From assembly GCA_012033015.1 (NCBI GenBank), contig JAAUPS010000014.1, positions 1 to 42,485 on the forward strand: 42,485 bases of DNA, in the 5' to 3' direction. Shown here piece by piece: positions 8,804 to 18,227 of the stretch. Positions within the stretch are counted from its first letter, which is position 1, and each line of letters opens with the position of its first letter. The notes beneath the pieces were generated by a model, which saw only the letters and a list, made by a program, of their open reading frames with translations, did not search any database and was not told where the DNA came from. A program made the position numbers and the translations under genes. The stretch comes from Phormidesmis sp. RL_2_1. Lineage in GTDB: Bacteria; Cyanobacteriota; Cyanobacteriia; Phormidesmidales; Phormidesmidaceae.

Positions 8804-9928
8804 TCAGAGGCTGATATCGGCGTCGATGGCTGCTTGGGCATTGCTAGGAACTTTATCAGGGGTTACCTCAGCTATGTCCGTTGGGGTAGAACCACCGGGA
8901 ATGGTGGTGGATTGACCGTCAGCATCTACTGTTGAGGTCACTTTTAAGGGTGCTTTGACGTTGGCTTTTGCATTGGGCTTGGCAGAAGCCTTGGTAAAAG
9001 CTAGCTCGCGATTGGTAAACTGAGGCAGAATTTCCTTGGTAAAGGCTTCTGCCGCCTTAGAGCGATAGCGATTGGGGTTAAAGATAACCGACAAGGTGCG
9101 CTTCACTTCGACAGATTCTATGCGAGCACGGTGAATTACCCCCATTTGTAGCTCTTTTTCGATGGAAGAGGTAGAGGCAAAAGCAACACCGAGCCCTGAT
9201 TGCACGGCATTTTTGATCGCCTCAATGGAATTGAGCTCCATTTCTACCCGCAGACGACGGGTCTCAATCCCGGCTCGGCTCAGAACCTGATCAATCACTT
9301 TCCGAATCGTAGACTGTGAATCGAGGGTAATAAACTTGAGCTTGTATAGATCGCTGCGGGCAATGGTTTCATTGGTGGCTAGGGGATGGAACACTGGCAT
9401 AATCAGGGCTAGCTCATCTTCTGCGTAGGGCGCGACTTCTAAAGATTCTTGCAGCTCGGGGGGCAGCTCTCCGCCAATAATGGCTAAGTCTATTTGGCCA
9501 TTGGCAACGGCCCAAGCGGTTCGACGGGTGGAGTGAACATGGAGCTGGACGGCCACTTCGGGGTAGCGCTGGCGAAATTGGCCAATCATGCGGGGCAGCA
9601 GGTACGTGCCGGTGGTTTGGCTAGCACCAATAATCAAGGTGCCGCCTTGGAGGTTTTGTAAATCTTCAATGGCGCGGCAGGTTTCTTGGCACAGGCTGAG
9701 GATGCGATCGCCATATTCCAATAGCAAATGTCCGGCTTCGGTCAGTTGGGCCCTGCGGCCACCGCGATCAAAGAGAGGAACAGCAAGCGATCGCTCCAAG
9801 TTTTGCACTTGCAAACTTACCGCAGGCTGAGAGACGTATAGGCTGTCAGCCGCACGCTTAAAGCTTCCCTCAGACGCAATGGCCTTTAAGATACGAAGCT
9901 GGTCAAGGGTAAAAGGAAGGTCAGACAT
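8804..9928 (-). CDS. rbcR: LysR-type transcriptional regulator, RbcR family
   Basis: This 374-residue protein has an N-terminal winged helix-turn-helix ([31 protein letters not shown], given here only as landmarks from residue 8) and a LysR effector-binding domain (about 95-300). Stretches such as [19 protein letters not shown] and [19 protein letters not shown] are those of the RbcR/CbbR-type regulators conserved in cyanobacteria and red-algal plastids. The family controls genes for carbon fixation and inorganic-carbon acquisition in response to metabolites of carbon limitation. A low-complexity Ala/Lys/Thr-rich tail of about 70 residues extends beyond the usual length. It is divergent from hrcA across a 350-bp spacer. 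The kinase upstream start lies 54 bp beyond its stop. Confidence 0.88.
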   Translation of the reverse strand: MSDLPFTLDQLRILKAIASEGSFKRAADSLYVSQPAVSLQVQNLERSLAVPLFDRGGRRAQLTEAGHLLLEYGDRILSLCQETCRAIEDLQNLQGGTLIIGASQTTGTYLLPRMIGQFRQRYPEVAVQLHVHSTRRTAWAVANGQIDLAIIGGELPPELQESLEVAPYAEDELALIMPVFHPLATNETIARSDLYKLKFITLDSQSTIRKVIDQVLSRAGIETRRLRVEMELNSIEAIKNAVQSGLGVAFASTSSIEKELQMGVIHRARIESVEVKRTLSVIFNPNRYRSKAAEAFTKEILPQFTNRELAFTKASAKPNAKANVKAPLKVTSTVDADGQSTTIPGGSTPTDIAEVTPDKVPSNAQAAIDADISL

Positions 9929-10278
9929 GATGGCATATCCTGGCTAAGCAGGCATCCAGTGACAATGAGGACAAAGCATCTTGACAGTGCTACCGCGACT
10001 CTCTGAATTTACCAGGATATTGAGACGATTGCCGAAGATTGACACTTGAGATAGCGAACCTGATGGCTGAACTGTCATAATTGTGGGGATCAACCATCAG
10101 GAATGGAGGGATCGGTAGTCACAGTCACAGCTTCAGGTTAAGGATCTGTTAATGTGATGCACAATTGCGCTTTGAGCGACTCGTTGAGCGACTCGTTGGG
10201 CGACTCGTTGGGCGGTTTCGATGCGTCTACCCCGTGCTGGCTACCGTTATTTGTCTCACCTACAGGCAACTTTAGTCT
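9929..10278. promoter_or_regulatory. Divergent promoter region of rbcR and hrcA
   Basis: The 350-bp spacer separates two regulator genes and must hold both promoters. TTGACA occurs at 9981-9986 and at 10039-10044 on the plus strand, but neither has a convincing -10 box at 17 bp. CCTGATGG and CCATCAGG form an inverted repeat near 10058-10102. I found no CIRCE element (TTAGCACTC-N9-GAGTGCTAA), so self-repression of hrcA through CIRCE is not supported here. A short tandem array occupies 10174-10215. Confidence 0.4.
10174..10215. repeat. 12-bp tandem repeat, 3.5 copies
   Basis: Copies of GAGCGACTCGTT, the third reading GGGCGACTCGTT, with a partial fourth (GGGCGG). It lies about 65 bp upstream of hrcA, so unlike most arrays in the window it sits in a probable 5' UTR or promoter. 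Confidence 0.85.
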
Positions 10279-11451
10279 ATGAAGCTTAACTTTAGGCAGC
10301 AAAATATTCTGCGAGCGACGGTGCGTCACTATGTGAGCACAGCCGAGCCTGTCGGTTCTAAAGCGTTGACCTATGGCTATGACTTGCAAGTCAGTTCAGC
10401 CACCATTCGCAATGTGATGAGTGCGCTAGAAGACTCTGGCCTACTCTACCAACCACACCCTTCCGCCGGACGTATCCCTTCGGATTCGGGCTATCGCACC
10501 TATGTCAATGAGCTGATGTCTCCGTCTAAGCCCCTTGCGCGCCAGATGGAAACGATTTTGAGCCAGCAGATGGGGGGCAATGGACGGGTGATGGAAGCCT
10601 TATTGCAGGAGTCTGCTCAGATACTGTCTAGTCTGAGTGGCTACATTGCACTGGTGACTATGCCGCAAGTGGATGAAGCTCAAATTAAGCATGTCCAAAT
10701 TGTCCGTATCAGTGACGATCAGCTACTGCTGGTGGTGATCGATACCCGCAGTAACCATTCCATTTTGATGTCTCAGCCACCAGCAGGGCCGTTAGTCAGC
10801 TCATCAGAAGAGCCCTCAGAAGAGTCATGTATTAGCGATCGCGACCTGCAAATTTTGTCTAATTTTTTGACTGAACAGCTTAAGGGCAAGTCATTACGGG
10901 ATATAGATTTGGCTTGGCCTGATATCGATCAGGCGTTTCAGCAGTACGCACAGACGATGACGGGCCATATTCAGCAGGCTATGGGAGATTTAGCGCGGCG
11001 ATCGCGCACTAGCTCGGCCCCCCAAATCCTGATCAGCGGCCTTGCCGAAGTTCTCGACCAGCCTGAATTTGCCGAACGCAGCCAAATTCGCAGTATCGTT
11101 CAACTCTTAGAAGATGGTCGCGACCAGCTCTGGCCTTTAATTTCCAGCAGCAATCCAGCCGGATATAGCCTAGGGCTCGACGATGGATTACGCACCGAAA
11201 ACATCATAGAAGGGCAACGTCTACGCATCTGGATTGGGACCGAAAACCCCGTCGCACCAATGCAGTCCTGCGCTTTGGTGACCGCCACCTACGGTCATGC
11301 CCCAGGCCCTGTCGGCAGCCTTGGTGTGCTCGGGCCAACTAGAATGCTCTACGAAAACGCCGTTGCCGCAGTTGAAGCCGCTGCCAACTATCTCACCGAT
11401 GCCGTGACCGACACCCTCGACTTAAGCAACCAGCTCAACCCAGAAGGTTAG
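10279..11451 (+). CDS. hrcA: Heat-inducible transcription repressor HrcA
   Basis: The N-terminal winged helix domain (FRQQNILRATVRHYVSTAEP, then SSATIRNVMSALEDSGL and PSAGRIPSDSGYR) is diagnostic of HrcA. The central and C-terminal parts (LVVIDTRSNHS, RIWIGTENP, GVLGPTRMLYENAV) match the GAF-like dimerisation region. HrcA represses groESL and other chaperone genes at CIRCE operators and depends on GroEL for folding. At 390 residues it is somewhat longer than the usual 340-350; the extra residues lie in a Ser/Glu-rich insert around residue 175. The last 200 bp switch to strongly C-ending codons. The stop overlaps the stop of the convergent rhomboid gene. Confidence 0.95.
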   Translation: MKLNFRQQNILRATVRHYVSTAEPVGSKALTYGYDLQVSSATIRNVMSALEDSGLLYQPHPSAGRIPSDSGYRTYVNELMSPSKPLARQMETILSQQMGGNGRVMEALLQESAQILSSLSGYIALVTMPQVDEAQIKHVQIVRISDDQLLLVVIDTRSNHSILMSQPPAGPLVSSSEEPSEESCISDRDLQILSNFLTEQLKGKSLRDIDLAWPDIDQAFQQYAQTMTGHIQQAMGDLARRSRTSSAPQILISGLAEVLDQPEFAERSQIRSIVQLLEDGRDQLWPLISSSNPAGYSLGLDDGLRTENIIEGQRLRIWIGTENPVAPMQSCALVTATYGHAPGPVGSLGVLGPTRMLYENAVAAVEAAANYLTDAVTDTLDLSNQLNPEG

Positions 11452-12031
11452 CTCTGCCGCTGTGGCTTAGCCAATAGCCGCGCCGCCAAAATGCCGCCGA
11501 TAAAGCCAAACAGGTGACCTTCCCAGGAAATCCCTGGCTGGTTGGGCAACACGCCCCAAATAATGCTGCCATAAAAAAAGGCAACCAGCAGAGAAAATCC
11601 AATCGCGACCACACTCCGTTCGAAATAGCCGCGCAGCAATAAAAAGCCAAAATAGCCAAAAATAACGCCGCTAGCACCAATATGCACTGAATTAGGCGCA
11701 CCAATTAACCATGTGCCCAAGCCGCTGCTCAACGCGCGATCGCACTGACAACAACCCACTCTCCTGTTTCGCGCAGCATCACCAGCCAACCGAGCGTCAC
11801 CAGCGGCACGGTATTCGCCAGCAGGTGGGCAAAGTTTCCATGCAAAAAAGGAGCAAAAATAATGCCCCACAGCCCCTGTATGCTACGCGGGTGAATGCCA
11901 AACCAACTGTCCAACGCCCCGCGAAAAATGAGCTGATCGATAATTTCTATAGCCCACAGCAGCGCCACGAAAGCGAGCAGGGTTTTGATCTGTCGCTTAA
12001 ATTCACCAAAAATTGAATGCTTGTCTTCCAT
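11448..12031 (-). pseudogene. Rhomboid family intramembrane serine protease, frameshifted
   Basis: Two overlapping frames together make one rhomboid of about 194 residues. The 5' frame runs from MEDKHSIFGEF through IIFAPFLHGNFAHLLANTVP to SAIAR. The 3' frame continues with LSSGLGTWLIG, the catalytic serine motif GASGVIFG, and the catalytic histidine in EGHLFGFIGG. About six membrane helices are visible. A single missing base near 11734-11740, just beside an intact HIP1 site (GCGATCGC), restores the frame. Rhomboids cleave transmembrane substrates inside the bilayer. The intact active-site residues suggest a consensus error rather than old decay. The ATG at 12031 gives the usual N-terminus; an in-frame ATG at 12061 is the alternative. 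Confidence 0.8.
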
Positions 12032-12084
12032 CAGAGATTGTTTTAATCGGGCTTGCCCCATTGTAGCCACAGGGAAATAGCATC

Positions 12085-13248
12085 CTACAACAGACCAATC
12101 AAGTGCAGTGGCCCGTGGCCTGTGACAATTTCTGCCAGTAATGCCAAAAAGCCCAGCATGGCCAAGCGGCCGTTCCACACTTCAGCGACGGGCGTCATCC
12201 CCCAAGCAGACTTATCTTGAGGATAGATCTTGACCTTTTTCTCGGGTTTTTCAAGATCTGAGAAATGCACCGGTTGAGCGACTAAAGCCTCATCGACCAT
12301 GGCCGCCAAATCAGCAATAAACGTCTCATCGGTATCGAGCGCGGGCACTCGGTGGAAGCCATGAATTCCGGCCTCTTCGGCAACTTCGCGATACTCAATA
12401 TCAATTTCTTGCAGGGTCTCAATATGTTCAGAGACAAAGCTAATCGGCACCACCACCAGATCGCTCACACCTTTTTGCGCCAAATCTTGGATGGCATCTT
12501 CGGTGTAGGGCTGTAGCCATTCGATCGGGCCAACCCGGCTTTGATAGGCGAGCGTATGCTCGTTAGGCCGCCCCAATGCCTGCATGATCAAATCGGTACA
12601 GTGTTCAATTTCCCTTTGATACGGATCGCCAAATTCTTCGACATAGCTCACAGGTACCCCGTGGGCGCTAAAAAAGATATGGGCGCTATCTGGATTGGGT
12701 AATTTGTTTAGCTCATTGCGAATTAACCCGGCCATGGCGTTAATGTAGCCGGGACGAGCATACCAAGAGGGAATGAGGGTATAGTCAATCGGCGTGAGCG
12801 CTGCATCGTTTGCCCAGAGCTGCTCTAACAAACGAAAGCTGGAGCCACTGGTGCTAATAGAATACTGCGGGTATAAAGGGAGCACGACCAGTTTTTCAAG
12901 ATTTTCGCGCTTAATGCGATCGACGGCTTCTTCGGTAAAGGGATGCCAATAGCGCATACCAATAAAAACTTCAGCGTCTTTGCCCTGGGATTGGAGTTTG
13001 CTTTTGAGCGCGGCACCTTGCGCTTCAGTAATGCGGCGCAGCGGGGAGCCGCCGCCAATTTGCTGATAGTTTTCTTGGGAGGTTTTGGCACGACGGCTAG
13101 AGATAAACCAAGCCAACGGTTTCTGGAGGGCAGGAAACGGAATGCGAATGATTTCAGGGTCAGCAAACAGGTTGAACAGAAAAGGCTGGACATCTTCTGG
13201 CTTTTCTGGTCCACCTAAATTTAGTAGTAAAACTCCCACACGGCCCAT
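12085..13248 (-). CDS. hemH: Ferrochelatase with C-terminal chlorophyll a/b-binding-like domain
   Basis: The enzyme inserts Fe2+ into protoporphyrin IX, the last step of heme synthesis. The start [15 protein letters not shown], the segment [11 protein letters not shown], the active-site histidine in [14 protein letters not shown] and [16 protein letters not shown] are all characteristic. After the catalytic domain (about 1-325) a proline/lysine-rich linker leads to one membrane helix with the chlorophyll-binding signature [16 protein letters not shown]. This fusion is typical of cyanobacterial and plastid type II ferrochelatases and is thought to adjust the enzyme to pigment supply. Length (387 residues) is normal. 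It is followed after about 50 bp by the rhomboid gene on the same strand. Confidence 0.97.
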   Translation of the reverse strand: MGRVGVLLLNLGGPEKPEDVQPFLFNLFADPEIIRIPFPALQKPLAWFISSRRAKTSQENYQQIGGGSPLRRITEAQGAALKSKLQSQGKDAEVFIGMRYWHPFTEEAVDRIKRENLEKLVVLPLYPQYSISTSGSSFRLLEQLWANDAALTPIDYTLIPSWYARPGYINAMAGLIRNELNKLPNPDSAHIFFSAHGVPVSYVEEFGDPYQREIEHCTDLIMQALGRPNEHTLAYQSRVGPIEWLQPYTEDAIQDLAQKGVSDLVVVPISFVSEHIETLQEIDIEYREVAEEAGIHGFHRVPALDTDETFIADLAAMVDEALVAQPVHFSDLEKPEKKVKIYPQDKSAWGMTPVAEVWNGRLAMLGFLALLAEIVTGHGPLHLIGLL

Positions 13249-13390
13249 AGTGAATCGCGTACCCCACGCTTATACGCTTAATATATTGATCAGCTTTGGT
13301 TATCGTAACAACTAACGTTGTGCGTGCAACATTTCCTTTAATGACAATCATTGAAGGTGACCTATTTTTTTGCTCACCCTTTTGGAGACG

Positions 13391-14572
13391 ATGTCTAGGA
13401 CGATGCCGACTGCTGAAGGCGATCACCCGATAGATGCATCTGTCACTCAGCTCAATCAGCGCCTAAAAGCGGCAAAGTTGGGCTTGCAGGTTGAGCGTCG
13501 GGGCGAAAAGCTCAATCTCCGGGGTACTTTGCCGCCTCGCCCCGGTAGTCCCAGACTGCGGGCCTACCAGCAGCGCATTCCCCTCAAACTACCGGCTCAC
13601 AAAGCTGGGCTAAAACAAATTGAAAAAGCGGCAAAGGTGATTGCAGCCCAACTGCTGGAAAATACGTTTGATTGGCAAAATTATTTGGGGCCCAGTGCGG
13701 GGCTCAAGCGGGTCGGGGCTGATTTGGCAACGCAAATAGAAGCATTTCAGACTCACTTTTTTCAGAGCAGAGCAGGCAGCCATCAGCCTGCATCGATCAA
13801 GACGACTTGGGAAAAGGCGTATGTACCGTATTTGAGGAAGTTAAGTGCGATCGCATCCCAACATCCCAGCTTTTCCCTGCCTGAAGCCATCTACGCCACC
13901 GTCCAGAGCACCACAGCCAACTCCCGCAGCCGCCAGGTTTGCTGCACTGCCCTAGATGCCCTCGCCGAATTCCTCAACACCCCACTTGCCACTCCCCTAA
14001 AATCCTTCTGGGGCAACTACGGCAACAGCAAAACCCAAATCCGCCAACTCCCCACCGACGAAGCCATCCTTAGCGCCTACCACCGCATCCCCAACCCTGC
14101 CTGGAAATTTGTCTACGGCATCATGGCCACCTACGGCCTACGCAACCACGAAGTCTTCTTCTGCGACTACGCCATGCTCACCAACGGCAACCCAGAAGCC
14201 GCCATCGAAGTGCTTGAATCCACCAAAACCGGTCAGCACGACGTTTGGCCCTTCTACCCCGAATGGGTAGACAAATTCAACCTCAGGACAGTAACCCTCC
14301 CCACCATCAACACCGACCTCACCCAAACCACCCTACAACTCGTCGGCCAGCAAGTCACCCTACAGTTCAAACGCTACAACCTCCCTTTCGCCCCCTACGA
14401 TCTTCGCCACGCCTGGGCCGTGCGCACCATCCACATGGGCCTACCCGACACCGTCTCTGCCCGCATGATGGGCCACTCCGTCGCCATCCACAACCGCACC
14501 TACCACCGCTGGATCACCCGCCGCGACCAAAGCGCTGCCGTGAGAGCAGCCCTAGGCAAGTCATCGTCTTAG
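13391..14572 (+). CDS. Tyrosine-type site-specific recombinase (phage integrase family)
   Basis: This protein of about 393 residues has an N-terminal SAM-like DNA-binding region and a C-terminal catalytic domain. Visible catalytic landmarks are the first arginine in ATYGLRNHE, the second arginine in YDLRHAWAVR, the histidine in MMGHS and the nucleophile tyrosine in TYHRW. The usual first histidine of HxLRH is a tyrosine, a known variation. Such enzymes move or excise integrated elements. I chose ATG 13391 because GGAG precedes it; the upstream frame opens only with TTG. Its stop overlaps that of the convergent PvuII-like methylase (TTAG shared), suggesting that it belongs to the accessory block. 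From about 13870 onward codon use turns strongly C-ending, unlike the first third of the gene. No attachment site was found. Confidence 0.85.
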   Translation: MSRTMPTAEGDHPIDASVTQLNQRLKAAKLGLQVERRGEKLNLRGTLPPRPGSPRLRAYQQRIPLKLPAHKAGLKQIEKAAKVIAAQLLENTFDWQNYLGPSAGLKRVGADLATQIEAFQTHFFQSRAGSHQPASIKTTWEKAYVPYLRKLSAIASQHPSFSLPEAIYATVQSTTANSRSRQVCCTALDALAEFLNTPLATPLKSFWGNYGNSKTQIRQLPTDEAILSAYHRIPNPAWKFVYGIMATYGLRNHEVFFCDYAMLTNGNPEAAIEVLESTKTGQHDVWPFYPEWVDKFNLRTVTLPTINTDLTQTTLQLVGQQVTLQFKRYNLPFAPYDLRHAWAVRTIHMGLPDTVSARMMGHSVAIHNRTYHRWITRRDQSAAVRAALGKSSS

Positions 14573-15625
14573 ACCAACGGCTTGTAACTAACTGCACCTT
14601 CAAAAAACCTTAACTGCTTAGAATCAGACAATACCTCAACTGGGTGACCTATCGTAATCTCTTGATGCCAATTCTTTAACTGCTCATCCTCCATCTCTTC
14701 CTGCATAAACCTAAACGAGGAAGCAGCCAAATACTGAAGCTCTTTTTCAAAAGCTATCCAATAACGATTTTCCTGCTCAGCTACAAATCCAGTGGTATTT
14801 GAGCCAGCAAATATATCCACCACCAGATCTCCAGGCTCAGTCAAAAAACGAATAAAAAATTCTGGTAGTTTACCGGGAAATCTAGCCGGATGAGCTTTAA
14901 TTCCCAACGCTTTGCATCCTCTGAGATATTGGCTATTTGACTCAGAATTAGGAATCTGAAGCAGGTTAGAAGGAATGGCACCGCCGTTGTTCTTCCCAAA
15001 ACTTTTACCAATGTCATGGCCCGAAGGCCGCTTCTTTGGGTCATAAAACTTTTCGGGATCTTTAAGCAGCTTTTCATCCTTGCACTATATTCAGTCAGCA
15101 CCTTACTAGCATCCGCTTTCGGAAACTCAGACTTGCTGAACCACCACACTGTGTTGACCGAATCCTTGGCTCTAATTTTTCTTTTATTGACCCATTCGAT
15201 TGGGCTCGGCAACTTAGCAGGATTGAACCAATAAAAATCCTCAGCCAGAAAAAGCCCACTTCCTCACAAAGATAGATTGGAACCTTGAAATTGTAGAGGC
15301 TTCTAACCGGCCGACCTTTTTCATACGCACCCCCCAAATCTAATACGAAGCTACCGTCAGGTTTCAATTTTTGATGCACCAACCGAGCAAACTTTGCTAT
15401 CCATTCAAGGTACTCATCTTGAGTTTTATTCCCGTATTCCTTTTTTCGCTGAAGCGCGAAGGGTGGACTTGTCATCACCAAGCTCACACTTTCATCGGGC
15501 AGCTTCTGCAATAACACCAAAGAATCTCCACATAGCGCGATTCCTTTTTCAGTGACATACGCTGGCGAGCATTCAAATGTCGCAATGTCCACAGGAAAAC
15601 TTTTTTCTGGATTCGGCAAGATCAC
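14569..15625 (-). pseudogene. pvuIIM-like: PvuII-type N4-cytosine DNA methyltransferase, two frameshifts
   Basis: Three frames join into one approximately 350-residue methylase that, from memory of the family, closely follows M.PvuII. Landmarks in order are ALCGDSLVLLQKLPDESVSL, the catalytic motif TSPPFALQRKKEYGN, KLKPDGSFVLDLGGAYEKG, PSPIEWVNKRKIRAKDSVNT and the SAM-binding motif DIFAGSNTTGFVAE near the C-terminus. The SPPF motif and motif order indicate N4-cytosine methylation, expected in CAGCTG. One base is missing in a T-run (AAAAA on plus, near 15248-15254), and one in an A-run (TTTT near 15071-15075). Restoring both rejoins perfectly family-like sequence (GFFLAEDFYWFNP; RMKKLLKDPEKFYDPKKRP). 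TTG at 15619 has GAGGAG five bases upstream; GTG 15625 is the alternative. It is divergent from the controller and nuclease genes and AT-rich compared with neighbours. Confidence 0.9.
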
Positions 15626-15639
15626 TCCTCAAAGTTGCT

Positions 15640-15664
15640 ACTTATAGTCTGTAGACTCATTGTC
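15640..15664 (+). promoter_or_regulatory. C-box operator of the restriction-modification locus
   Basis: Two symmetric boxes, ACT-TAT-AGTC (15640-15649) and GACT-CAT-TGTC (15654-15664), are separated by TGTA. This paired GACTnnnAGTC architecture is the known binding site of restriction-modification controller proteins. It lies between the methylase start and the controller gene, where it can delay nuclease expression until methylation has occurred. An AT-rich stretch (AATTATATAGG, about 15675-15685) may be the -10 region of the controller-nuclease promoter. Confidence 0.8.
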
Positions 15665-15713
15665 ATCACAATATCAATTATATAGGCGATGTCAGCCTAA
15701 AGTCTTTGTATAT

Positions 15714-15938
15714 TTGTCGTCCCCAAAAGCCAGGAAGGTATTCGCCAAAAGATTGCGCCAACTTCGACAATCGAAGGAATTGTCACAGGAGGCGCTTGCC
15801 GATTTGGCAGGGTTACACCGAACATACATTGGCTCTGTTGAACGTGGAGAACGTAACATATCCATCGATAATATGGAAGTGCTCGCAAAGGCCCTGAAGG
15901 TTGACATCACTGACCTTCTCAGAGAGCGACAGGAATGA
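15714..15938 (+). CDS. pvuIIC-like: Restriction-modification controller protein (C protein, XRE-family HTH)
   Basis: A 74-residue helix-turn-helix protein: [40 protein letters not shown] and [17 protein letters not shown] cover the five-helix XRE fold. Controller proteins of type II systems are 75-85 residues, bind C-boxes and activate their own operon, then repress it at higher dose. The open frame extends upstream to a TTG at 15660, but that start lies inside the C-box. I therefore chose TTG 15714, giving [14 protein letters not shown]. No ribosome binding site precedes it, as is common for leaderless controller transcripts. It overlaps the nuclease start by 4 bp (ATGA), so the two are translationally coupled. 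Confidence 0.85.
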   Translation: MSSPKARKVFAKRLRQLRQSKELSQEALADLAGLHRTYIGSVERGERNISIDNMEVLAKALKVDITDLLRERQE

Positions 15939-16471
15939 TCTTTCATCCAGACAAGCAAATTCTTGATGAACTTTTTCCATCCATTCAGAAGTACCAAGAC
16001 CTGGCTACAAAGCACGGTATTAATGACATCTTTCAAGATAATGGCGGGAAACTGCTTCAGGTTTTGCTGGTCACTGGACTAGAAGTGCTACCAGGGAGAG
16101 AGGGCAATGACGCGAAAGATGCCAACGGCAATGAGTATGAGCTTAAATCAGTCAATATAAAGCTCACAAAGAGCTTTTCTACACATCATCATATCAATCC
16201 AGTAATTATTGCAAAATATAGACAAGTAGACTGGATTTTCGCCGTTTATCATGGCATCAACTTATTAGAGATACACCAACTTACACCAGCCGACTTAGAG
16301 CCTTACTATGCTAAATGGGAGGAAAAGTGGCATAGCTCAGAGGGCAAAGACATCAACAACCCCAAGATTCCGCTTAAATACGTCAAAAATCACGGAAAAC
16401 TCCTGTACAGAGATACAGAAATAGACATATCGTCAACCAATCAGCACCGCCCGCCACTTAACCGAAACTGA
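15935..16471 (+). CDS. pvuIIR-like: PvuII-like type II restriction endonuclease
   Basis: The 178-residue protein is recognisable as a close relative of R.PvuII (157 residues, cuts CAG/CTG). The shared landmarks are [63 protein letters not shown] and [13 protein letters not shown]. Catalytic residues are in place: Asp59 (GREGND), Glu69 and Lys71 (YELK). The DNA-contacting histidines are the HHH at 84-86 and Asp35 is also conserved. It has about 20 extra C-terminal residues ([14 protein letters not shown]). The reading frame is intact, so a functional methylase is expected. The gene order (methylase divergent, controller overlapping nuclease) matches the PvuII locus. The AT-rich composition suggests horizontal acquisition. 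Confidence 0.93.
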   Translation: MIFHPDKQILDELFPSIQKYQDLATKHGINDIFQDNGGKLLQVLLVTGLEVLPGREGNDAKDANGNEYELKSVNIKLTKSFSTHHHINPVIIAKYRQVDWIFAVYHGINLLEIHQLTPADLEPYYAKWEEKWHSSEGKDINNPKIPLKYVKNHGKLLYRDTEIDISSTNQHRPPLNRN

Positions 16472-16473
16472 CG

Positions 16474-16670
16474 TTAACTAAGTATTTGAGCCTCTCTTAA
16501 TTTCATCTTGGTGTCAAACCCAGAAGCGTCAAGCGCTGAAACGGTAGCTTCGAGAGTAAAGGGCTCTATTGTCCTCAAAAGTTCAAGCAGACAAAGTCTC
16601 AATATGAATTGCCCTACTTTCTTGGGCCACTCTGATTCCTCTATTTTAGTTGTGTGCTGATGTAAACGCC
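16474..16670 (-). pseudogene. Possible remnant of a coding sequence without a start
   Basis: On the minus strand one frame stays open from the end of fabG to a TAA at 16474-16476. It reads like protein (for example KIEESEWPKKVGQFILRLC and LEATVSALDASGF), with amphipathic helical composition. No start codon with a ribosome binding site exists in this frame, and I do not recognise the family. It may be the 3' end of a gene truncated when the restriction-modification cassette entered, or a chance frame. Confidence 0.3.
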
Positions 16671-17435
<765 letters not shown>

Positions 17436-17691
17436 CTAATTGCGTACATTTAGCCCAATTACTGTACGCTTTTGGGGGGAAGCGGGGCAATCGTTGTTTG
17501 AGGGGTCTCGTTATCTATAGCTTTGGTCGCTTGGCTGAGGTACGGCACGCTGGCTGAAGCCTCTACGTAACAACAGGCCAAGCGACGCGCGTGTACCCGT
17601 TGGCGTAGCCTCGCCGTCGGCGTTATGCATCCGGCACACGCTATAGGTTGACTCTTTGGGCTTTGCTGCAATAGCTAGGAGGGCTAGCGCT

Positions 17692-17961
17692 ATGATTGAA
17701 TTGCAAACCGCTATAGTCACGGGACGGGTTATGGAACAAATTGCCAAGCTCAATATTGCAAAATTGCCAGAAGGCGTCTATTTAGCGACCTCAGAGGATA
17801 TTCCTGGATTGGTAGCCCAAGGCCGAACCGTGACAGAAACCCTGGAAATTGCTCGTGACGTTGCTAAAAAGCTGCTAGAGTCTAAGGCCGAAAGAGAAGA
17901 TACCTTTAAGCTGCTCGACATTGAGGAAACGTTTGAGTTTCCTTTAGTCGTCGGGATATAG
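17692..17961 (+). CDS. hicB: HicB-like antitoxin (DUF1902 type)
   Basis: An 89-residue protein with the partially degraded RNase H-like HicB fold: LPEGVYLATSEDIPGLVAQG, followed by the helix TVTETLEIARDVAKKLLESK. HicB proteins neutralise the paired HicA ribonuclease and often repress their own operon. AGGAGG lies 8 bp before ATG 17692, which fixes the start; an upstream in-frame start at 17656 lacks such a site. There is no obvious C-terminal DNA-binding domain. The last codons (VVGI and stop) are inside an 18-bp unit that is present three times in a row, ending at the hicA start. Confidence 0.82.
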   Translation: MIELQTAIVTGRVMEQIAKLNIAKLPEGVYLATSEDIPGLVAQGRTVTETLEIARDVAKKLLESKAEREDTFKLLDIEETFEFPLVVGI

Positions 17962-17998
17962 ATAGTCGTCGGGATATAGATAGTCGTCGGGATATAGA
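17945..17998. repeat. 18-bp tandem triplication at the hicB/hicA junction
   Basis: Three perfect copies of TAGTCGTCGGGATATAGA. The first encodes the hicB C-terminus and stop, and the last base of the third is the A of the hicA ATG. With a single copy, hicA would start immediately after the hicB stop, so the two extra units have opened the gap to exactly 36 bp. Confidence 0.95.
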
Positions 17999-18222
17999 TG
18001 GGGCGTTTATCCGGATTTAATTACAGGAAGATTGTCAAAAGACTGAAACAGTGTGGATTTGTGTTTGACCGTCAAGCTGCTGGTAGTCACGAAATTTGGT
18101 ATAACCCTGAAACGAGACGCGCTACAACCGTTCCCAACCATCCAGGTGATATGCCTGAAGGTACGCTTAGGGCAATCCTTAAGCAAGCTGATATTTCACC
18201 TGAAGAATTCTTGAACGGCTAG
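17998..18222 (+). CDS. hicA: HicA-like mRNA interferase toxin
   Basis: A 74-residue protein of the YcfA/HicA family with a double-stranded RNA-binding-like fold: FNYRKIVKRLKQCGFVFDRQ, the catalytic histidine in AGSHEIWYNPETRR, then TVPNHPGDMPEGTLRAILKQ and ADISPEEF. HicA cleaves translated mRNAs and halts growth when its antitoxin is lost. The order antitoxin-toxin and the compact operon fit a type II toxin-antitoxin module. No ribosome binding site other than the repeated unit precedes the ATG, so translation of hicA may depend on the repeat copy number. Confidence 0.88.
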   Translation: MGRLSGFNYRKIVKRLKQCGFVFDRQAAGSHEIWYNPETRRATTVPNHPGDMPEGTLRAILKQADISPEEFLNG

Positions 18223-18227
18223 AGGGT

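Noticed and set aside
9929-10278. CIRCE operator in front of hrcA
   Set aside because: The TTAGCACTC/GAGTGCTAA inverted repeat is not present.
13160-13426. Open frames antisense to hemH, kinase and integrase genes
   Set aside because: They are shadows of the real genes produced by codon bias and have no motifs or start signals.
14569-15625. Programmed ribosomal frameshifting as the cause of the split methylase
   Set aside because: The two breaks lie in simple A/T runs without a slippery heptamer plus structure, and similar single-base breaks occur in many unrelated genes of the window.
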